Assembly (NCBI RefSeq): GCF_002252085.1
Contig: NZ_NEEY01000007.1
Location: forward strand, 1-63,494
Origin: Aerococcus sp. 1KP-2016
GTDB lineage: Bacteria; Bacillota; Bacilli; Lactobacillales; Aerococcaceae
Direction: 5' to 3'
Length of the DNA: 63,494 nucleotides
Both the position numbers and the translations under genes were made by a program. Of this stretch, positions 36,921 to 46,437 are shown one piece after another. Below the pieces are notes generated by a model. The model did not search any database and had not been told where the DNA came from. It worked only from the letters and a program-made list of their open reading frames with translations. Position 1 is the first letter of the stretch. Every line of letters begins with the position of its first letter.

Positions 36921-38201
36921 ATGAAAATTGTTGGAATTGTTGGCTCAACTGCTGAAAAATCATATAACCGTTTATTATTACAATATATTCAAAGAGAATT
37001 CACTGATTTATTTGATCTAGAGATTCTTGAAATTGACCAAATACCTTTATTTAACCAAGATAACCCGGAGTTAGCGACGGAGGGGCCTGTTCATACATTG
37101 AATCGGAAAATCCGCCAAGCAGATGGTGTGATTATTGCTACAGCGGAGCACAACCATACAACGCCAGGGCCATTGAAGAGTGCATTGGAATGGTTATCCT
37201 TCACAATTCATCCATTGAAAAACAAACCTGTAAAAATCATCGGTGCTTCTTATCTAGATCAAGGAACATCACGATCACAATTACACTTACGTCAAATTCT
37301 TGAGGCACCAGGAATTGATGCTTTAGTCATGCCAGGGCAAGAGTTCCTATTAGGAAATTGTAAAGAGGCAATCAACGCTAATGGTGATTTAGTTGAACCT
37401 AGCACTGTAAGTTTCTTGAAAGGTAGCTTAGAGAAGTTTATGAAATACGTTGAATCTGTTCAACCACTTAAAGATAACCCCGTATTCCCTGAGGAAGATT
37501 TAACTGCAACTAAGCATTGTGACACAACCATTGAGGGTGTAGACATGACCGCACCGGATTGGGTTGAGCAAGCTGCAGCAAAAGTGGGCGCTGTCGAAGG
37601 CGATACCTATGTGAAACTGGATAGAGGGTTGTTAACAGTAGACCAATTAAACTGGTTCCTAAAGACAATTCCACTTGAATTGACTTATGCAGATGAAAAT
37701 AACCAATACATCTATTATAATCGCGTGAAGCCTGGTCAAGACATGTTTGCTTCTCGTTACGAAAAAGATGTTGGTAGCCCACTTGGTGCTGTTCACCCAC
37801 CACGTGCTGTGAAGAACGTTTCTTGGGTAATCTCTCAATTGCGGTCAGGAAACATGGAAGGTGTTCATGTACACGTACCAATCCATAAAGAAAATTATGT
37901 TGTCCATAATTATGTGGCTATTCATGATGAAGATGGTAAGTATCGTGGAATCAACGAGCATGTTTTAGACTTGCAACCTGTAATTGAGTGGTATCTAGAA
38001 CAAACAGGACAAAAGTTAGTGAAAATTGAGGAAGATACAACTGATGCTTCAACTAGCGCTTCAATGAATGGTGCATGGAGTCACGATGACAAAAACGCTG
38101 TGGAAGCTGATGCTAAAAGTGGTGCAAGTGATGCAGAAGTAGCAGATACAACCACTGCGGCTATTGCTACTGATGAAGATTCGAGTGCTAGCCAGTCTTA
38201 G
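36921..38201 (+). CDS. FMN reductase fused to a PAS domain
   Basis: 426 aa. Residues 1-180 are an FMN reductase (GIVGSTAEKSYNRLLLQYI, TAEHNHTTPGPLKSALEWLSF). Residues 235-370 match the PAS-like C-terminus seen in DUF438 proteins (FLKTIPLELTYADENNQYIYYNR, HPPRAVKNVSWVISQLRSG, YVAIHDEDGKYRGINEHV). The last 55 residues are Ser/Ala/Asp-rich. The fusion implies that flavin or a redox ligand is sensed or held by the PAS part. Follows the stand-alone reductase by 19 bases. Confidence 0.85.
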   Translation: MKIVGIVGSTAEKSYNRLLLQYIQREFTDLFDLEILEIDQIPLFNQDNPELATEGPVHTLNRKIRQADGVIIATAEHNHTTPGPLKSALEWLSFTIHPLKNKPVKIIGASYLDQGTSRSQLHLRQILEAPGIDALVMPGQEFLLGNCKEAINANGDLVEPSTVSFLKGSLEKFMKYVESVQPLKDNPVFPEEDLTATKHCDTTIEGVDMTAPDWVEQAAAKVGAVEGDTYVKLDRGLLTVDQLNWFLKTIPLELTYADENNQYIYYNRVKPGQDMFASRYEKDVGSPLGAVHPPRAVKNVSWVISQLRSGNMEGVHVHVPIHKENYVVHNYVAIHDEDGKYRGINEHVLDLQPVIEWYLEQTGQKLVKIEEDTTDASTSASMNGAWSHDDKNAVEADAKSGASDAEVADTTTAAIATDEDSSASQS

Positions 38202-38377
38202 TCAGTGGAATAGCCTGGTTTAGGGGAGAATGATTATTTTCAGTCAAAAAAGCCTATAAACGATTAGGATTATTATTGCAAAAATTGTATGAACAGAATA
38301 ATAAAAACGATGTATGCGTTTGCGAATGGTTATTTTATGGCATCAATTAATATTTAATTTTTTATGAGTCAAAACTC

Positions 38378-38407
38378 TTGTAAAATGCAATTGATAAGGG
38401 TTACAAT
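38378..38407 (+). promoter_or_regulatory. Possible fba promoter
   Basis: TTGTAA (38378-38383), 18 bases, TACAAT (38402-38407), ahead of a strong GGGGG ribosome site. The rest of the 248-base gap shows nothing else. Confidence 0.45.
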
Positions 38408-38449
38408 AAGCACGAGCACATCAAAATTAAAAATCAGGGGGATCTATTT

Positions 38450-39304
38450 ATGCCATTAGAAAATATGGTCGACATGCTTACAAAAGCAAAAGACGGTAAA
38501 TACGCAGTAGCACAATTAAATATTAACAACTTGGAATGGACTCAAGCTGTATTAGAAGCAGCACAAGCAGAAAACTCACCAGTAATCTTAGGTGTTTCTG
38601 AAGGTGCCGGCAAATACATGGGTGGCCCAGAAGTTGTAGCCGCTATGGTAAAAGCTTTAGTTGAAAACATGAATATTACTGTACCAGTTGCTTTGCATTT
38701 AGACCATGGTTCATCTTTTGAATCTGCTAAACGTGCAATTGATGCTGGATATACTTCAGTTATGATCGACGGTTCTCACCACCCAATCGATGACAACGTA
38801 GCTATGACTAAACAAGTTGTAGAATACGCTCACGAACGCGGTGTTTCTGTTGAAGGTGAAGTTGGTACTGTTGGTGGTACTGAAGATGGCGTTACTGCTG
38901 GAATCAACTACGCAGATAAAGAAGAATGTAAACGTATCGTTGACGAAGCTGGCGTAGATGCTTTAGCAGCTGCATTAGGTTCAGTTCACGGTCCTTACTC
39001 TGGTGAACCTGTTTTAGGTTTCGATGAAATGAAAGAAATTTCTGAATACACTAACGTACCATTAGTATTACACGGTGGTTCTGGTATTCCTGAAGCGCAA
39101 GTTAAGAAAGCAATCGAACGTGGCCACGCTAAAATCAACGTGAACACTGAATTACAAATTGTTTTCACTGCTGCTGTTCGTGAAAACTTAAACAACGACG
39201 ATAAAGTTTACGACCCACGTAAAGTGTTAGCACCCGGTAAAGCTGCTATCGTTGAAACTGCTCGTCAAACTTTACGTATGTTTGGTTCAAGCAACAAAGC
39301 ATAA
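38450..39304 (+). CDS. fba: Class II fructose-bisphosphate aldolase
   Basis: Zinc-dependent glycolytic enzyme, 284 aa. Zinc and substrate motifs [33 protein letters not shown] (about 77-110), [17 protein letters not shown] and [19 protein letters not shown]. Codon use is strongly biased, as expected for high expression. Own terminator; heads the fba-murZ-rho-rpmE2 gene order known from Bacillus. Confidence 0.97.
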   Translation: MPLENMVDMLTKAKDGKYAVAQLNINNLEWTQAVLEAAQAENSPVILGVSEGAGKYMGGPEVVAAMVKALVENMNITVPVALHLDHGSSFESAKRAIDAGYTSVMIDGSHHPIDDNVAMTKQVVEYAHERGVSVEGEVGTVGGTEDGVTAGINYADKEECKRIVDEAGVDALAAALGSVHGPYSGEPVLGFDEMKEISEYTNVPLVLHGGSGIPEAQVKKAIERGHAKINVNTELQIVFTAAVRENLNNDDKVYDPRKVLAPGKAAIVETARQTLRMFGSSNKA

Positions 39305-39344
39305 TTCACTCTTTAGAGCGAATAACTTGTTCTATATACATGTT

Positions 39345-39377
39345 GAGCAATAGCCTTTGGGTTATTGCTCTTTTTTT
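39345..39377 (+). terminator. Terminator of fba
   Basis: AGCAATAGCC pairs with GGGTTATTGCT, followed by seven T. Confidence 0.88.
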
Positions 39378-39580
39378 GTATTGAAATTTTACTAAAAATC
39401 ACTTAAATGAGTAAATGCGGTCAATTTTGATAGCTAAAAATGAACATTTAGCCCCTTATAGGTTATAATAGACGGACAAAGGTTAGTTGACTGTCTGTAT
39501 TTTTTGCAAAGAAAATAACACAGAAGTTAAAAAATCCATTAAAATTGGCGACTATGCTAGTTATATGACCTAGAATTAGG

Positions 39581-39646
39581 TATAATCAACCATGCATTAT
39601 TACGCTAATTGGGACAAGTGGGCTAATCGTTAGGACATACTTGTCC
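39581..39646 (+). promoter_or_regulatory. murZ leader: -10 element, short ORF and hairpin
   Basis: TATAAT ends five bases before an ATG opening a 13-codon frame (MHYYANWDKWANR, 39592-39633). A hairpin GGACAAGT/ACTTGTCC (39612-39646), with inner CTAA/TTAG, overlaps the frame and is followed by TTTATCTT. It could be an attenuator or a stem-loop of the 5' leader. The rest of the 423-base gap shows no gene. Confidence 0.35.
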
Positions 39647-39727
39647 TTTATCTTATAGATAACAATCTGTGAAAGACTAAAATTGAAAGAAAACAAAAAA
39701 CAAAAATGATGAGTGAGGAGTTTTTTA

Positions 39728-41008
39728 ATGGAAAAGTTTATCATCAAGGGTGGTAATCCTTTAAAGGGAGAAATTACGGTTTCCGGAGCTAAGAACAGTG
39801 CGGTTGCCTTAATTCCCGCAGCAATTATGGCAGATTCACCTGTTGTAATTGAAGGTGTACCAGAAATTGATGACGTATTTGCTTTAATTGAAATTCTTAA
39901 AGACTTTAATGTAGACGTAGAATTCAGTGAAAATGTCATCCGAATCGATCCAACGCATATGGAAAATATCCCAATGCCAAACGGTAAAATTCAAAGTTTA
40001 CGTGCGTCATACTACTTTATGGGTGCCTTATTAGGTAAGTACGGCGAAGGTGTCGTAGGTTTACCAGGTGGTTGTAATTTAGGACCACGTCCAATGGATT
40101 TACACTTGAAAGGTTTTGAAGCCTTAGGTGCGACAGTAACGAACGAACTTGGTGCCATGCATTTAACAACAGATGGCAAGGGTCTAGTAGGTGCTGAAAT
40201 CTACCTAGATGCTGTCAGCGTTGGTGCTACAATCAACATTATGTTAGCTGCATCTCGTGCACAAGGTACAACAATTATTGAAAATGCGGCACGCGAACCA
40301 GAAATCATTGGTATTGCCATGCTCTTAAATAAAATGGGTGCCAAAATCAAGGGTGTAGGTACTTCAACTATTCGAGTTGAAGGTGTAGCTGAAATGCACG
40401 GTACATCTCATCAACAAATTCCTGACCGTATCGAAGCGGGTACTTATATTGCCGCTGCTGCTACATTAGGTGATGGTGTCACAATTAAGAATGTGATTGC
40501 TGAACATATCGAAAGTTTCTTAGCGAAATTACGTGAAATGGGTGTGAAGATGGACATCACTGATGATGCCATCTACGTTCATCCAACAAATGGTCAACTA
40601 AAAGCTGTCGACATTACAACAGCGCCATACCCAGGATTCGCAACAGACTTACAACAACCAATGACACCTCTGTTATTAACAGCAACAGGTTCAGGGAAAA
40701 TCTTAGATACGATCTATCCAAAACGTGTGAAACATGTACCAGAATTAGCACGTATGGGCGCAAATATCTCTGTTCAAAATGATCAAATTTCATATACAGG
40801 TCCAAATGCCTTTACAGGTGCAACAGTGACTGCTTCTGACTTACGTGCAGGTGCTAGTCTAGTGATTGCAGCTTTAATGGCTGAAGGCGAAACAGAATTA
40901 TTTGGTGCAGGTAATATCTTACGTGGTTATGATCATATCGATAAAAAATTAGCAGCAGTCGGAGCAGACATCGAGTTAGTTCATTTTGACTACTCTGCCC
41001 TAGACTAA
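39728..41008 (+). CDS. murZ: UDP-N-acetylglucosamine 1-carboxyvinyltransferase (MurZ-type)
   Basis: First committed step of peptidoglycan synthesis: adds enolpyruvate from PEP to UDP-GlcNAc. 427 aa, EPSP-synthase fold. Lys22-Asn23 in [13 protein letters not shown] and the catalytic, fosfomycin-reactive Cys116 in [11 protein letters not shown] are present. ATG at 39728 has GAGGAG upstream. Its place between fba and rho marks it as the second paralogue (MurZ/MurAB); a MurA elsewhere is expected. Confidence 0.94.
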   Translation: MEKFIIKGGNPLKGEITVSGAKNSAVALIPAAIMADSPVVIEGVPEIDDVFALIEILKDFNVDVEFSENVIRIDPTHMENIPMPNGKIQSLRASYYFMGALLGKYGEGVVGLPGGCNLGPRPMDLHLKGFEALGATVTNELGAMHLTTDGKGLVGAEIYLDAVSVGATINIMLAASRAQGTTIIENAAREPEIIGIAMLLNKMGAKIKGVGTSTIRVEGVAEMHGTSHQQIPDRIEAGTYIAAAATLGDGVTIKNVIAEHIESFLAKLREMGVKMDITDDAIYVHPTNGQLKAVDITTAPYPGFATDLQQPMTPLLLTATGSGKILDTIYPKRVKHVPELARMGANISVQNDQISYTGPNAFTGATVTASDLRAGASLVIAALMAEGETELFGAGNILRGYDHIDKKLAAVGADIELVHFDYSALD

Positions 41009-41038
41009 TTATCATTTCCAAAGTAATTGGAAAACCTG

Positions 41039-41066
41039 AGTCCCTATAGCTACATAGGGACTTTTC
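41039..41066 (+). terminator. Terminator of murZ
   Basis: AGTCCCTAT and ATAGGGACT arms with a short T tail (TTTTCC). Confidence 0.75.
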
Positions 41067-41205
41067 CTATTTTTAGGGCAAAATGTGTTTTTGGCTTACA
41101 AATGCACATGCTAAAAGGCATACGCCATCGACCAAGCTTTTCCCCAGGCACATGATAATTTCTTTTATGATGTCGCCATATTCCCATAGAAATGAAGGTT
41201 CTATT

Positions 41206-42519
41206 ATGTCAACAAATGAAATTGAAGAACAAAAAGAAGCCGAAACATTAAGATTGAATCATCTTCAGGCAATGACACTGAAGGACATCTACGAATATGC
41301 CAAAACATATAAGATTCCTTACTACAGTCAAATGAACAAACGTGAATTAATCATGGCTGTCTTGCGTGCGCAGGAAGTAAGTCAAGGATTTATGAACGTT
41401 GAAGGGATATTAGATATTACGGGCACCGATTTTGGTTTCTTACGTCCAATTAACTATTCTGCGAGTCAAGAAGATATCTATATTTCTAACTCACAAATTC
41501 GTCGTTTTGGTTTACGGAACGGTGATCTTATTTCAGGAACAGCACGACCACCAAAAGCGAGCGAACGTTATCTTGGTTTGATGCATGTATATGCTGTCAA
41601 CGGTAAAGATCCAGACGAAGCCAAAGAACGTGCGCATTTCCCAGCACTTACACCAATTTATCCAGACCGTCAGTTAAAGTTAGAATCAACACCAGGACGC
41701 TTGTCAGCGCGTATGATTGATTTGATTTCACCTGTTGGCTTTGGTCAACGTGGCTTAATCGTGGCACCTCCTAAGGCAGGTAAAACGATTTTAATGAAAG
41801 AAATTGCCAATGGGATTACCACAAATCATCCAGAGGTTGAATTAATTATGCTTTTAATTGATGAACGTCCGGAAGAAGTAACCGATATTGAACGCTCAAT
41901 TAAAGGCGAGGTAGTATCTTCGACCTTTGATCAACGGCCAGAAAATCATGTACGTGTGGCCGAACTGGTATTAGAACGCGCACGTCGTTTAGTCGAAGAC
42001 AAACGTGATGTTGTGATTTTAATGGACTCCATCACCAGACTAGCGCGTGCTTACAACTTGGTCGAAAAACCAAGTGGCCGGACATTGTCAGGTGGGATTG
42101 ACCCAGCAGCTTTTTACAAACCTAAGAAATTTTTCGGTTCTGCCCGAAACATTGAAGATGGGGGTAGCCTAACTATTTTAGCAACGGCACTTGTTGACAC
42201 TGGGTCCCGCATGGACGATATGATTTATGAAGAATTCAAGGGAACGGGGAATGCGGAAATTCATTTAAACCGAGATTTAGCAGAAAGTCGCGTCTTTCCT
42301 GCCATCGATATTCGTCGTTCTTCCACACGTCGTGAAGAATTATTGCTGGATGAACCAACCTTGAAAGTTCTATGGAAGTTACGTCAAACCATGAAGGGCG
42401 ACATGTTGGTATATACCAATGAAATGCTAAAAGAAATGAAAAAAACAGAAAACAATGAACAGTTTGTCGACCGCTTGGATGCCTTCCTAAACAAGGATAA
42501 AAATAAACGTAAAAGTTAA
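41206..42519 (+). CDS. rho: Transcription termination factor Rho
   Basis: Hexameric RNA helicase, 437 aa. N-terminal helical Rho_N ([25 protein letters not shown]), an S1-like RNA-binding domain ([23 protein letters not shown]), then Walker [32 protein letters not shown] and the Q loop [12 protein letters not shown]. Start at ATG 41206 with AAGG upstream; the frame is open to 41083, where it lacks homology. No S1 insertion or long linker. Confidence 0.96.
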   Translation: MSTNEIEEQKEAETLRLNHLQAMTLKDIYEYAKTYKIPYYSQMNKRELIMAVLRAQEVSQGFMNVEGILDITGTDFGFLRPINYSASQEDIYISNSQIRRFGLRNGDLISGTARPPKASERYLGLMHVYAVNGKDPDEAKERAHFPALTPIYPDRQLKLESTPGRLSARMIDLISPVGFGQRGLIVAPPKAGKTILMKEIANGITTNHPEVELIMLLIDERPEEVTDIERSIKGEVVSSTFDQRPENHVRVAELVLERARRLVEDKRDVVILMDSITRLARAYNLVEKPSGRTLSGGIDPAAFYKPKKFFGSARNIEDGGSLTILATALVDTGSRMDDMIYEEFKGTGNAEIHLNRDLAESRVFPAIDIRRSSTRREELLLDEPTLKVLWKLRQTMKGDMLVYTNEMLKEMKKTENNEQFVDRLDAFLNKDKNKRKS

Positions 42520-42623
42520 AAATATACTTGAAAGTGATAGCTCATTGTGATAGACTACTCGTGTTATGTTAAAAATAATCTCTGGGCTGAGGAAGTTCAG
42601 GGCGAAAAGGAGAGTACAAACTT

Positions 42624-42893
42624 ATGAAACAAGATATTCATCCAGATTATCATCCAGTAGTATTTATGGATACTAGTACAGGTTTCAAATTCTTATCAGG
42701 TTCAACAGTTTCTTCAAACGAAACAGTTGAATGGGAAGATGGTAACACTTACCCATTGATCCGTGTTGAAACTTCATCTGACTCACATCCATTCTACACT
42801 GGACGTCAAAAATTCACACAAGCCGATGGTCGTGTGGACCGTTTCAACAAAAAATACGGTTTCAAAGACTCAAACGCAGATCCAGAAGCATAA
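42624..42893 (+). CDS. rpmE2: 50S ribosomal protein L31 type B
   Basis: 89 aa. [20 protein letters not shown] and [10 protein letters not shown] are family hallmarks. It has none of the zinc CxxC cysteines of type A L31, so it is the zinc-independent form. AAAGGAG ribosome site; own terminator. Confidence 0.97.
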   Translation: MKQDIHPDYHPVVFMDTSTGFKFLSGSTVSSNETVEWEDGNTYPLIRVETSSDSHPFYTGRQKFTQADGRVDRFNKKYGFKDSNADPEA

Positions 42894-42906
42894 GCTTCAA
42901 CCAATT

Positions 42907-42942
42907 AAAAAGACCCATTGCTCCGGCGATGGGTCTTTTTTT
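42907..42942 (+). terminator. Terminator of rpmE2
   Basis: AAAGACCCATTGC pairs with GCGATGGGTCTTT, with a seven-T tail. Confidence 0.92.
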
Positions 42943-43046
42943 GTTATGCGTAGGATTTTCACCCGTAATTCATGACGATTGTATGTATTGAAATGCATAT
43001 AAGCGAAAATGCGAAACTATTTAGCAAAATAAAACACCCCAATGTC

Positions 43047-43083
43047 AATTGTGGAAACTATTGTTAACAATAGTTCCACAATT
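43047..43083. repeat. 37-bp near-perfect palindrome
   Basis: AATTGTGGAAACTATTG and CAATAGTTCCACAATT flank a central TTAA; one arm has one extra A. There is no T run, so not a terminator. It is the only structure in the 367-base gap between rpmE2 and ridA and could be an operator for a dimeric regulator. Confidence 0.6.
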
Positions 43084-43260
43084 AGAAAAAAGGGCTACTA
43101 TTTCATCAAAAAGTAGCCAAAATCACCGTAAAAGGAAACTAAAAATTGAAATAAAATCCGCACGATATGAAAATAACCAATCACTAATTTACCCTCGACA
43201 ATTAAATCAATTTGTTACATAATAGAAGAGAGATTAAGGTTAGATTAGAGGAGATGCCAC

Positions 43261-43644
43261 ATGACAAAAGAAGCAATCGCAACAACTAACGCACCCGCAG
43301 CCCTAGGGCCATACTCACAAGCCGTAAAAGCCAATGGTACAGTATACGTATCAGGTCAATTACCAATTGATCCAGCTACGGGTGAATTTGCGGGTACTGA
43401 TATTCAAAGCCAAACACGTCAATCATTAACCAATATCCAAGCAATTTTACAAGAAGCTGGTTTGGATTTATCGAATGTTGTGAAAACAACTGTATTGTTG
43501 GATAATATTGATGACTTTGCTGCGATGAACGAAGTATATGCTGAATTCTTCACTGGTGTGACGCCTGCGCGCGCAGCATTTGAAGTTGCAGCAATTCCTA
43601 AAGGGGCTTTAGTGGAAATTGAAGCTGTAGCAGTTGCCGAATAA
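43261..43644 (+). CDS. ridA: RidA family reactive imine deaminase
   Basis: 127 aa, trimeric Rid/YjgF fold that hydrolyses 2-aminoacrylate and similar imines made by PLP enzymes. [29 protein letters not shown] at residues 9-37, the conserved Arg in [13 protein letters not shown], and EIEAVAV at the end. Own terminator. cysK, a PLP enzyme, lies 0.7 kb away. Confidence 0.95.
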   Translation: MTKEAIATTNAPAALGPYSQAVKANGTVYVSGQLPIDPATGEFAGTDIQSQTRQSLTNIQAILQEAGLDLSNVVKTTVLLDNIDDFAAMNEVYAEFFTGVTPARAAFEVAAIPKGALVEIEAVAVAE

Positions 43645-43659
43645 AAGATGATGTAAAGG

Positions 43660-43696
43660 AAAAATCGCTTGGCCACTAGGTCCAAGCGATTTTTTG
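43660..43696. terminator. Bidirectional terminator between ridA and a GNAT gene
   Basis: AAAATCGCTTGG and CCAAGCGATTTT arms around CCACTAGGT, with T runs on both strands. Confidence 0.9.
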
Positions 43697-43703
43697 ATTA
43701 GCA

Positions 43704-44168
43704 TTATAACACATCTTCGAGAGTGGTTTTTAAGGGGTGCATGCCCATCTTTTCATAAAATAATTTTGCGCTATCGTTAAAGGACCAGACGTTTAGTGTG
43801 ATGCGACGGCAGCCGTGTTCGCGGGCAAAATTTTTGGTGGCTTCATATAGGGTTTGGCCTACGTGTTGGCCACGGGCGTTTTCGTCGACACAGATATCGT
43901 CGATATATAGGGTTTTGTCATCGATTAAAATGTTGTCACCATGGGTAATTTCGAAGATACCGAACATGTAGCCAAGTACATGATTGTTTTCAACGGCTAC
44001 TAGAATAGGTCGCCGCTCGTCTTTTATGAGTTTTTCGAGTTGGTCGCGGGTATATTTGGTTGCCTTCTTAAAGATATCTGGCCGGCCGAGATGGTGAATC
44101 AGATTTACTTGGCCTAATAAATGTAAAATATCGTCAATATCTTGGGGTTGTGCGTATCTAATGTCCAT
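43704..44168 (-). CDS. GNAT family N-acetyltransferase
   Basis: 154 aa single-domain GNAT. MDIRYAQPQDIDDILHLL start, YIDDICVDENARGQHVGQTLYEAT (acetyl-CoA loop ARGQHVG) and RITLNVWSFNDSAKLFYEKMGMHP. ATG at 44168 with GGAGG six bases upstream; the longer frame to 44231 is rejected. Substrate unknown; protein N-acetylation or small-molecule detoxification are both possible. Confidence 0.88.
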   Translation of the reverse strand: MDIRYAQPQDIDDILHLLGQVNLIHHLGRPDIFKKATKYTRDQLEKLIKDERRPILVAVENNHVLGYMFGIFEITHGDNILIDDKTLYIDDICVDENARGQHVGQTLYEATKNFAREHGCRRITLNVWSFNDSAKLFYEKMGMHPLKTTLEDVL

Positions 44169-44293
44169 ATGTAACCTCCGTTGATGTAGTACTTGTATTA
44201 TACACTTGTTAGTTTGGCCTACAAGTTTCAAGGTGATAGTTAGTGGATATCAAGGCACTTCGAAAATCGATTATGCTAGGTTGAGCAAAGTGA

Positions 44294-44322
44294 TTGACCA
44301 AGCTTTTTGAAAAGGGTAACAT
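44294..44322 (+). promoter_or_regulatory. Promoter of cysK-cysE
   Basis: TTGACC (44294-44299), 17 bases, TAACAT (44317-44322). An AAGAATTCTT palindrome lies just before the ribosome site. Confidence 0.55.
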
Positions 44323-44368
44323 TCGAGTAACAGCAAATATAAGTGATAAGAATTCTTGGAGGGATATT

Positions 44369-45289
44369 ATGTTATTTGAAAATATTGTAGATGCAATTGG
44401 TTACACACCCCTAGTAAAGATTAATGGTTTAGATGAAGATTCTGCAGACATCTATGTCAAATTAGAAAAGAATAACCCATCTGGTTCTATCAAGGACCGT
44501 CCAGTAAAATATATCGTTCAAGATTTATTAAATTCTGGCAAAATTGAAAAAGGCGGTACAATTGTTGAATCTACTTCAGGTAACACTGGTGTTGGTTTAG
44601 CGATGGTTGGTGCAGCTTTAGGCTTAAACATTGTTATCGTTATGCCTGAATCAATGAGTATTGAACGTCGTCAATTGATTGCGGCTTACGGTGCTGAACT
44701 TGTTTTAACAGATAAAGCTGGTGGTATGAAATTAGCTGGTGATACTGCTAAACAAATCGCTGAAGAACGTGGTGGAGTAGTCTTTGGACAATTTACAAAC
44801 GCTGCTAACATCACTGCTCATGAAGAAACGACAGCCAAAGAAATTCTTGCAGACTTACCAAACGTTGACGGTTTCGTTGCTGGTATCGGTACTGGTGGTA
44901 CTGTTTCGGGTGTAGGTCACGTCTTAAAAGAAGCGAACGCTGAAACTGTTGTCTGGGGTGGCGAACCTACTGACTCTCCTTTATTATCAGAAGGTAAAGC
45001 AGGTTCTCACAAAATTCAAGGTATTGGTGCAAACTTTATTCCTGACGTATTAGACCAAAATGTATTAGACAAAGTCGTAACAATTTCTAACGACGATGCG
45101 ATTAATGCAGCGATTGAAGTAGCGAAAACACAAGGTATCTTCGCTGGTATTTCATCTGGTGCAAACTATGTTGCTGCTACTCGTTTAGCAAAAGAATTAG
45201 GTAAAGGTAAAGTTGTCGTAACTGTATTCCCAGATTCAGGTGAACGTTACCTATCAACTGGATTCTTCGGTGACGGAAGTGCTAAGTAA
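44369..45289 (+). CDS. cysK: Cysteine synthase A (O-acetylserine sulfhydrylase)
   Basis: PLP enzyme making cysteine from O-acetylserine and sulfide, 306 aa. PLP lysine Lys42 in NPSGSIKDRP, phosphate and substrate loops STSGNTGVGLAM and GIGTGGTVSGVG, and SSGANYVAA. ATG with GGAGGG; an upstream frame lacks a ribosome site. The C-terminus ends in DGSAK and not in the Ile of CysK tails that bind CysE, so a tight complex is uncertain. Overlaps cysE. Confidence 0.95.
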   Translation: MLFENIVDAIGYTPLVKINGLDEDSADIYVKLEKNNPSGSIKDRPVKYIVQDLLNSGKIEKGGTIVESTSGNTGVGLAMVGAALGLNIVIVMPESMSIERRQLIAAYGAELVLTDKAGGMKLAGDTAKQIAEERGGVVFGQFTNAANITAHEETTAKEILADLPNVDGFVAGIGTGGTVSGVGHVLKEANAETVVWGGEPTDSPLLSEGKAGSHKIQGIGANFIPDVLDQNVLDKVVTISNDDAINAAIEVAKTQGIFAGISSGANYVAATRLAKELGKGKVVVTVFPDSGERYLSTGFFGDGSAK

Positions 45290-45842
45290 GAAACTGAACG
45301 AAGAACATCGAGATCTAGCCCAATATATTTATGACCACGATCCTGCACCGCATTCAGTAGAAGAAGTCTTTCTTTACCCTGGCTTCCAGGCAATTATTCG
45401 CCACAAAGCGGCACACGACTTGTACTTGCAAGAGCAATACTACGAAGCTCGTTTAGAAGCTGAAGCAACGCGCAAGGAAACAGGTATTGAAATTCATCCT
45501 GGTGCACAAATCGGTGAAAATGTCTTTATTGACCATGGCATGGGTATTGTAATTGGCGAAACAGCTATTGTTGGCGATCGTGTAAAGCTCTACCACGGCG
45601 TAACACTTGGTGGTACGGGTAACGACAAGGGTGCGAAACGTCATCCAACCATTAAACATGACGCTGAAATTGGTGCCAATGCAACTATTCTGGGTAATGT
45701 GACAGTCGGTCACCATGCCAAAGTAGGCGCCAATGCGGTTGTCATCCATGATGTGCCACCATATGCCACAGCAGTTGGTGTCCCTGCACGAATTATCTTG
45801 CATGACAAAAACTGGAATAGAATCGGTGAATACATAATCTAG
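45279..45842 (+). CDS. cysE: Serine O-acetyltransferase
   Basis: Makes O-acetylserine for CysK. About 187 aa from GTG 45279; GTGs at 45240 and 45270 are possible, none with a strong ribosome site, so translation probably couples to the end of cysK. Left-handed beta helix with hexapeptide repeats (IEIHPGAQIGENVFIDHG, VKLYHGVTLGG, AEIGANATILGNVTVG), catalytic His in IDHGMGIVIGE, and GVPARII. Its TAG stop is the first triplet of a hairpin repeat. Confidence 0.93.
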   Translation: MLSKKLNEEHRDLAQYIYDHDPAPHSVEEVFLYPGFQAIIRHKAAHDLYLQEQYYEARLEAEATRKETGIEIHPGAQIGENVFIDHGMGIVIGETAIVGDRVKLYHGVTLGGTGNDKGAKRHPTIKHDAEIGANATILGNVTVGHHAKVGANAVVIHDVPPYATAVGVPARIILHDKNWNRIGEYII

Positions 45843-45955
45843 GATGTGAGCGCGGGCGTTCAGATAGGTAGCGCTGGAAGAGATATGCAGTGGCGAGTGA
45901 AACTCGCTGCAAATATCTCTGAAGTGGAGACCTGTCTGCCCAATCGAACTCAACT
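45841..45955 (+). repeat. Hairpin repeat unit, type A, fused to the cysE stop
   Basis: AGGATGTGAG to GAACTCAACT, arms AGATAGGT/ACCTGTCT (one G-U pair), AGAGATAT/ATATCTCT, GCGAGT/ACTCGC. A collapsed unit with only the outer ends (about 45958-45985) follows. Same direction as cysE. Confidence 0.87.
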
Positions 45956-45999
45956 TCATGATGTGAACTATTCCGAACTCGACTTAACAGAATGTGAAC

Positions 46000-46039
46000 A
46001 AAAGCGGCACTCAAGTGTAAACTTGTGTGTCGTTTTTTT
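46000..46039 (+). terminator. Terminator after cysE and the repeat
   Basis: AAAAGCGGCAC.CAAGT pairs with ACTTGTGTGTCGTTTT (some G-U), then eight T. Confidence 0.75.
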
Positions 46040-46066
46040 TATTTGGCGAACCATTTTGGGATAGCG

Positions 46067-46316
46067 TGTGTATAAGTGTCGGCGGTTAAAGCCCGAAATT
46101 TCAGAAATATACACAAATATCCCATGATTTTGGGTAAAACGTATATATTTCTGTGGGGAAATACACAATTGGGGATAAGTATGTGTATAACTGGGGATAA
46201 ATAAGGAAAAACTTGTGCACAAATCCAGATAGTTATACACAGTTTGTGGGTAACTATTGTAAAAACGGTTGAAAACTTGATATATAAGCACAGCTTTTTC
46301 ACATCCTTGTGGAAAA
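46067..46316. other. Cluster of DnaA-box-like 9-mers
   Basis: Seven sites differ by one base from TTATCCACA: TTATACACA at 46067-46075(-), 46182-46190(-) and 46233-46241(+); TTATCCCCA at 46170-46178(-) and 46192-46200(-); TTACCCACA at 46245-46253(-); TTTTCCACA at 46308-46316(-). TTCCCCACA (46152-46160) has two differences. The stretch is non-coding and AT-rich. dnaA and dnaN are not nearby, so a titration or regulatory site is likelier than the origin. Confidence 0.6.
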
Positions 46317-46437
46317 TATGGGTACAAATCAAAATTAGTCCTGTGAATACATTTTTTGAAACGAATTTTTCATAGCTCTGTCAAATGAGTTATGCCATAA
46401 TAGAGACAAAGATAAAGTCGAAGAGGTGTCGGAAATA

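Noticed and set aside
44169-44368. T-box leader before cysK
   Set aside because: No T-box sequence (GGTGGnACC) or specifier structure is present in the short leader.
46067-46316. Chromosomal origin oriC
   Set aside because: dnaA, dnaN and other origin-flanking genes are absent. GC skew could not be computed, so the weaker DnaA-box cluster call is used.
45968-46332. Minus-strand ORFs in the DnaA-box region
   Set aside because: Low-complexity translations with no family resemblance or ribosome site.
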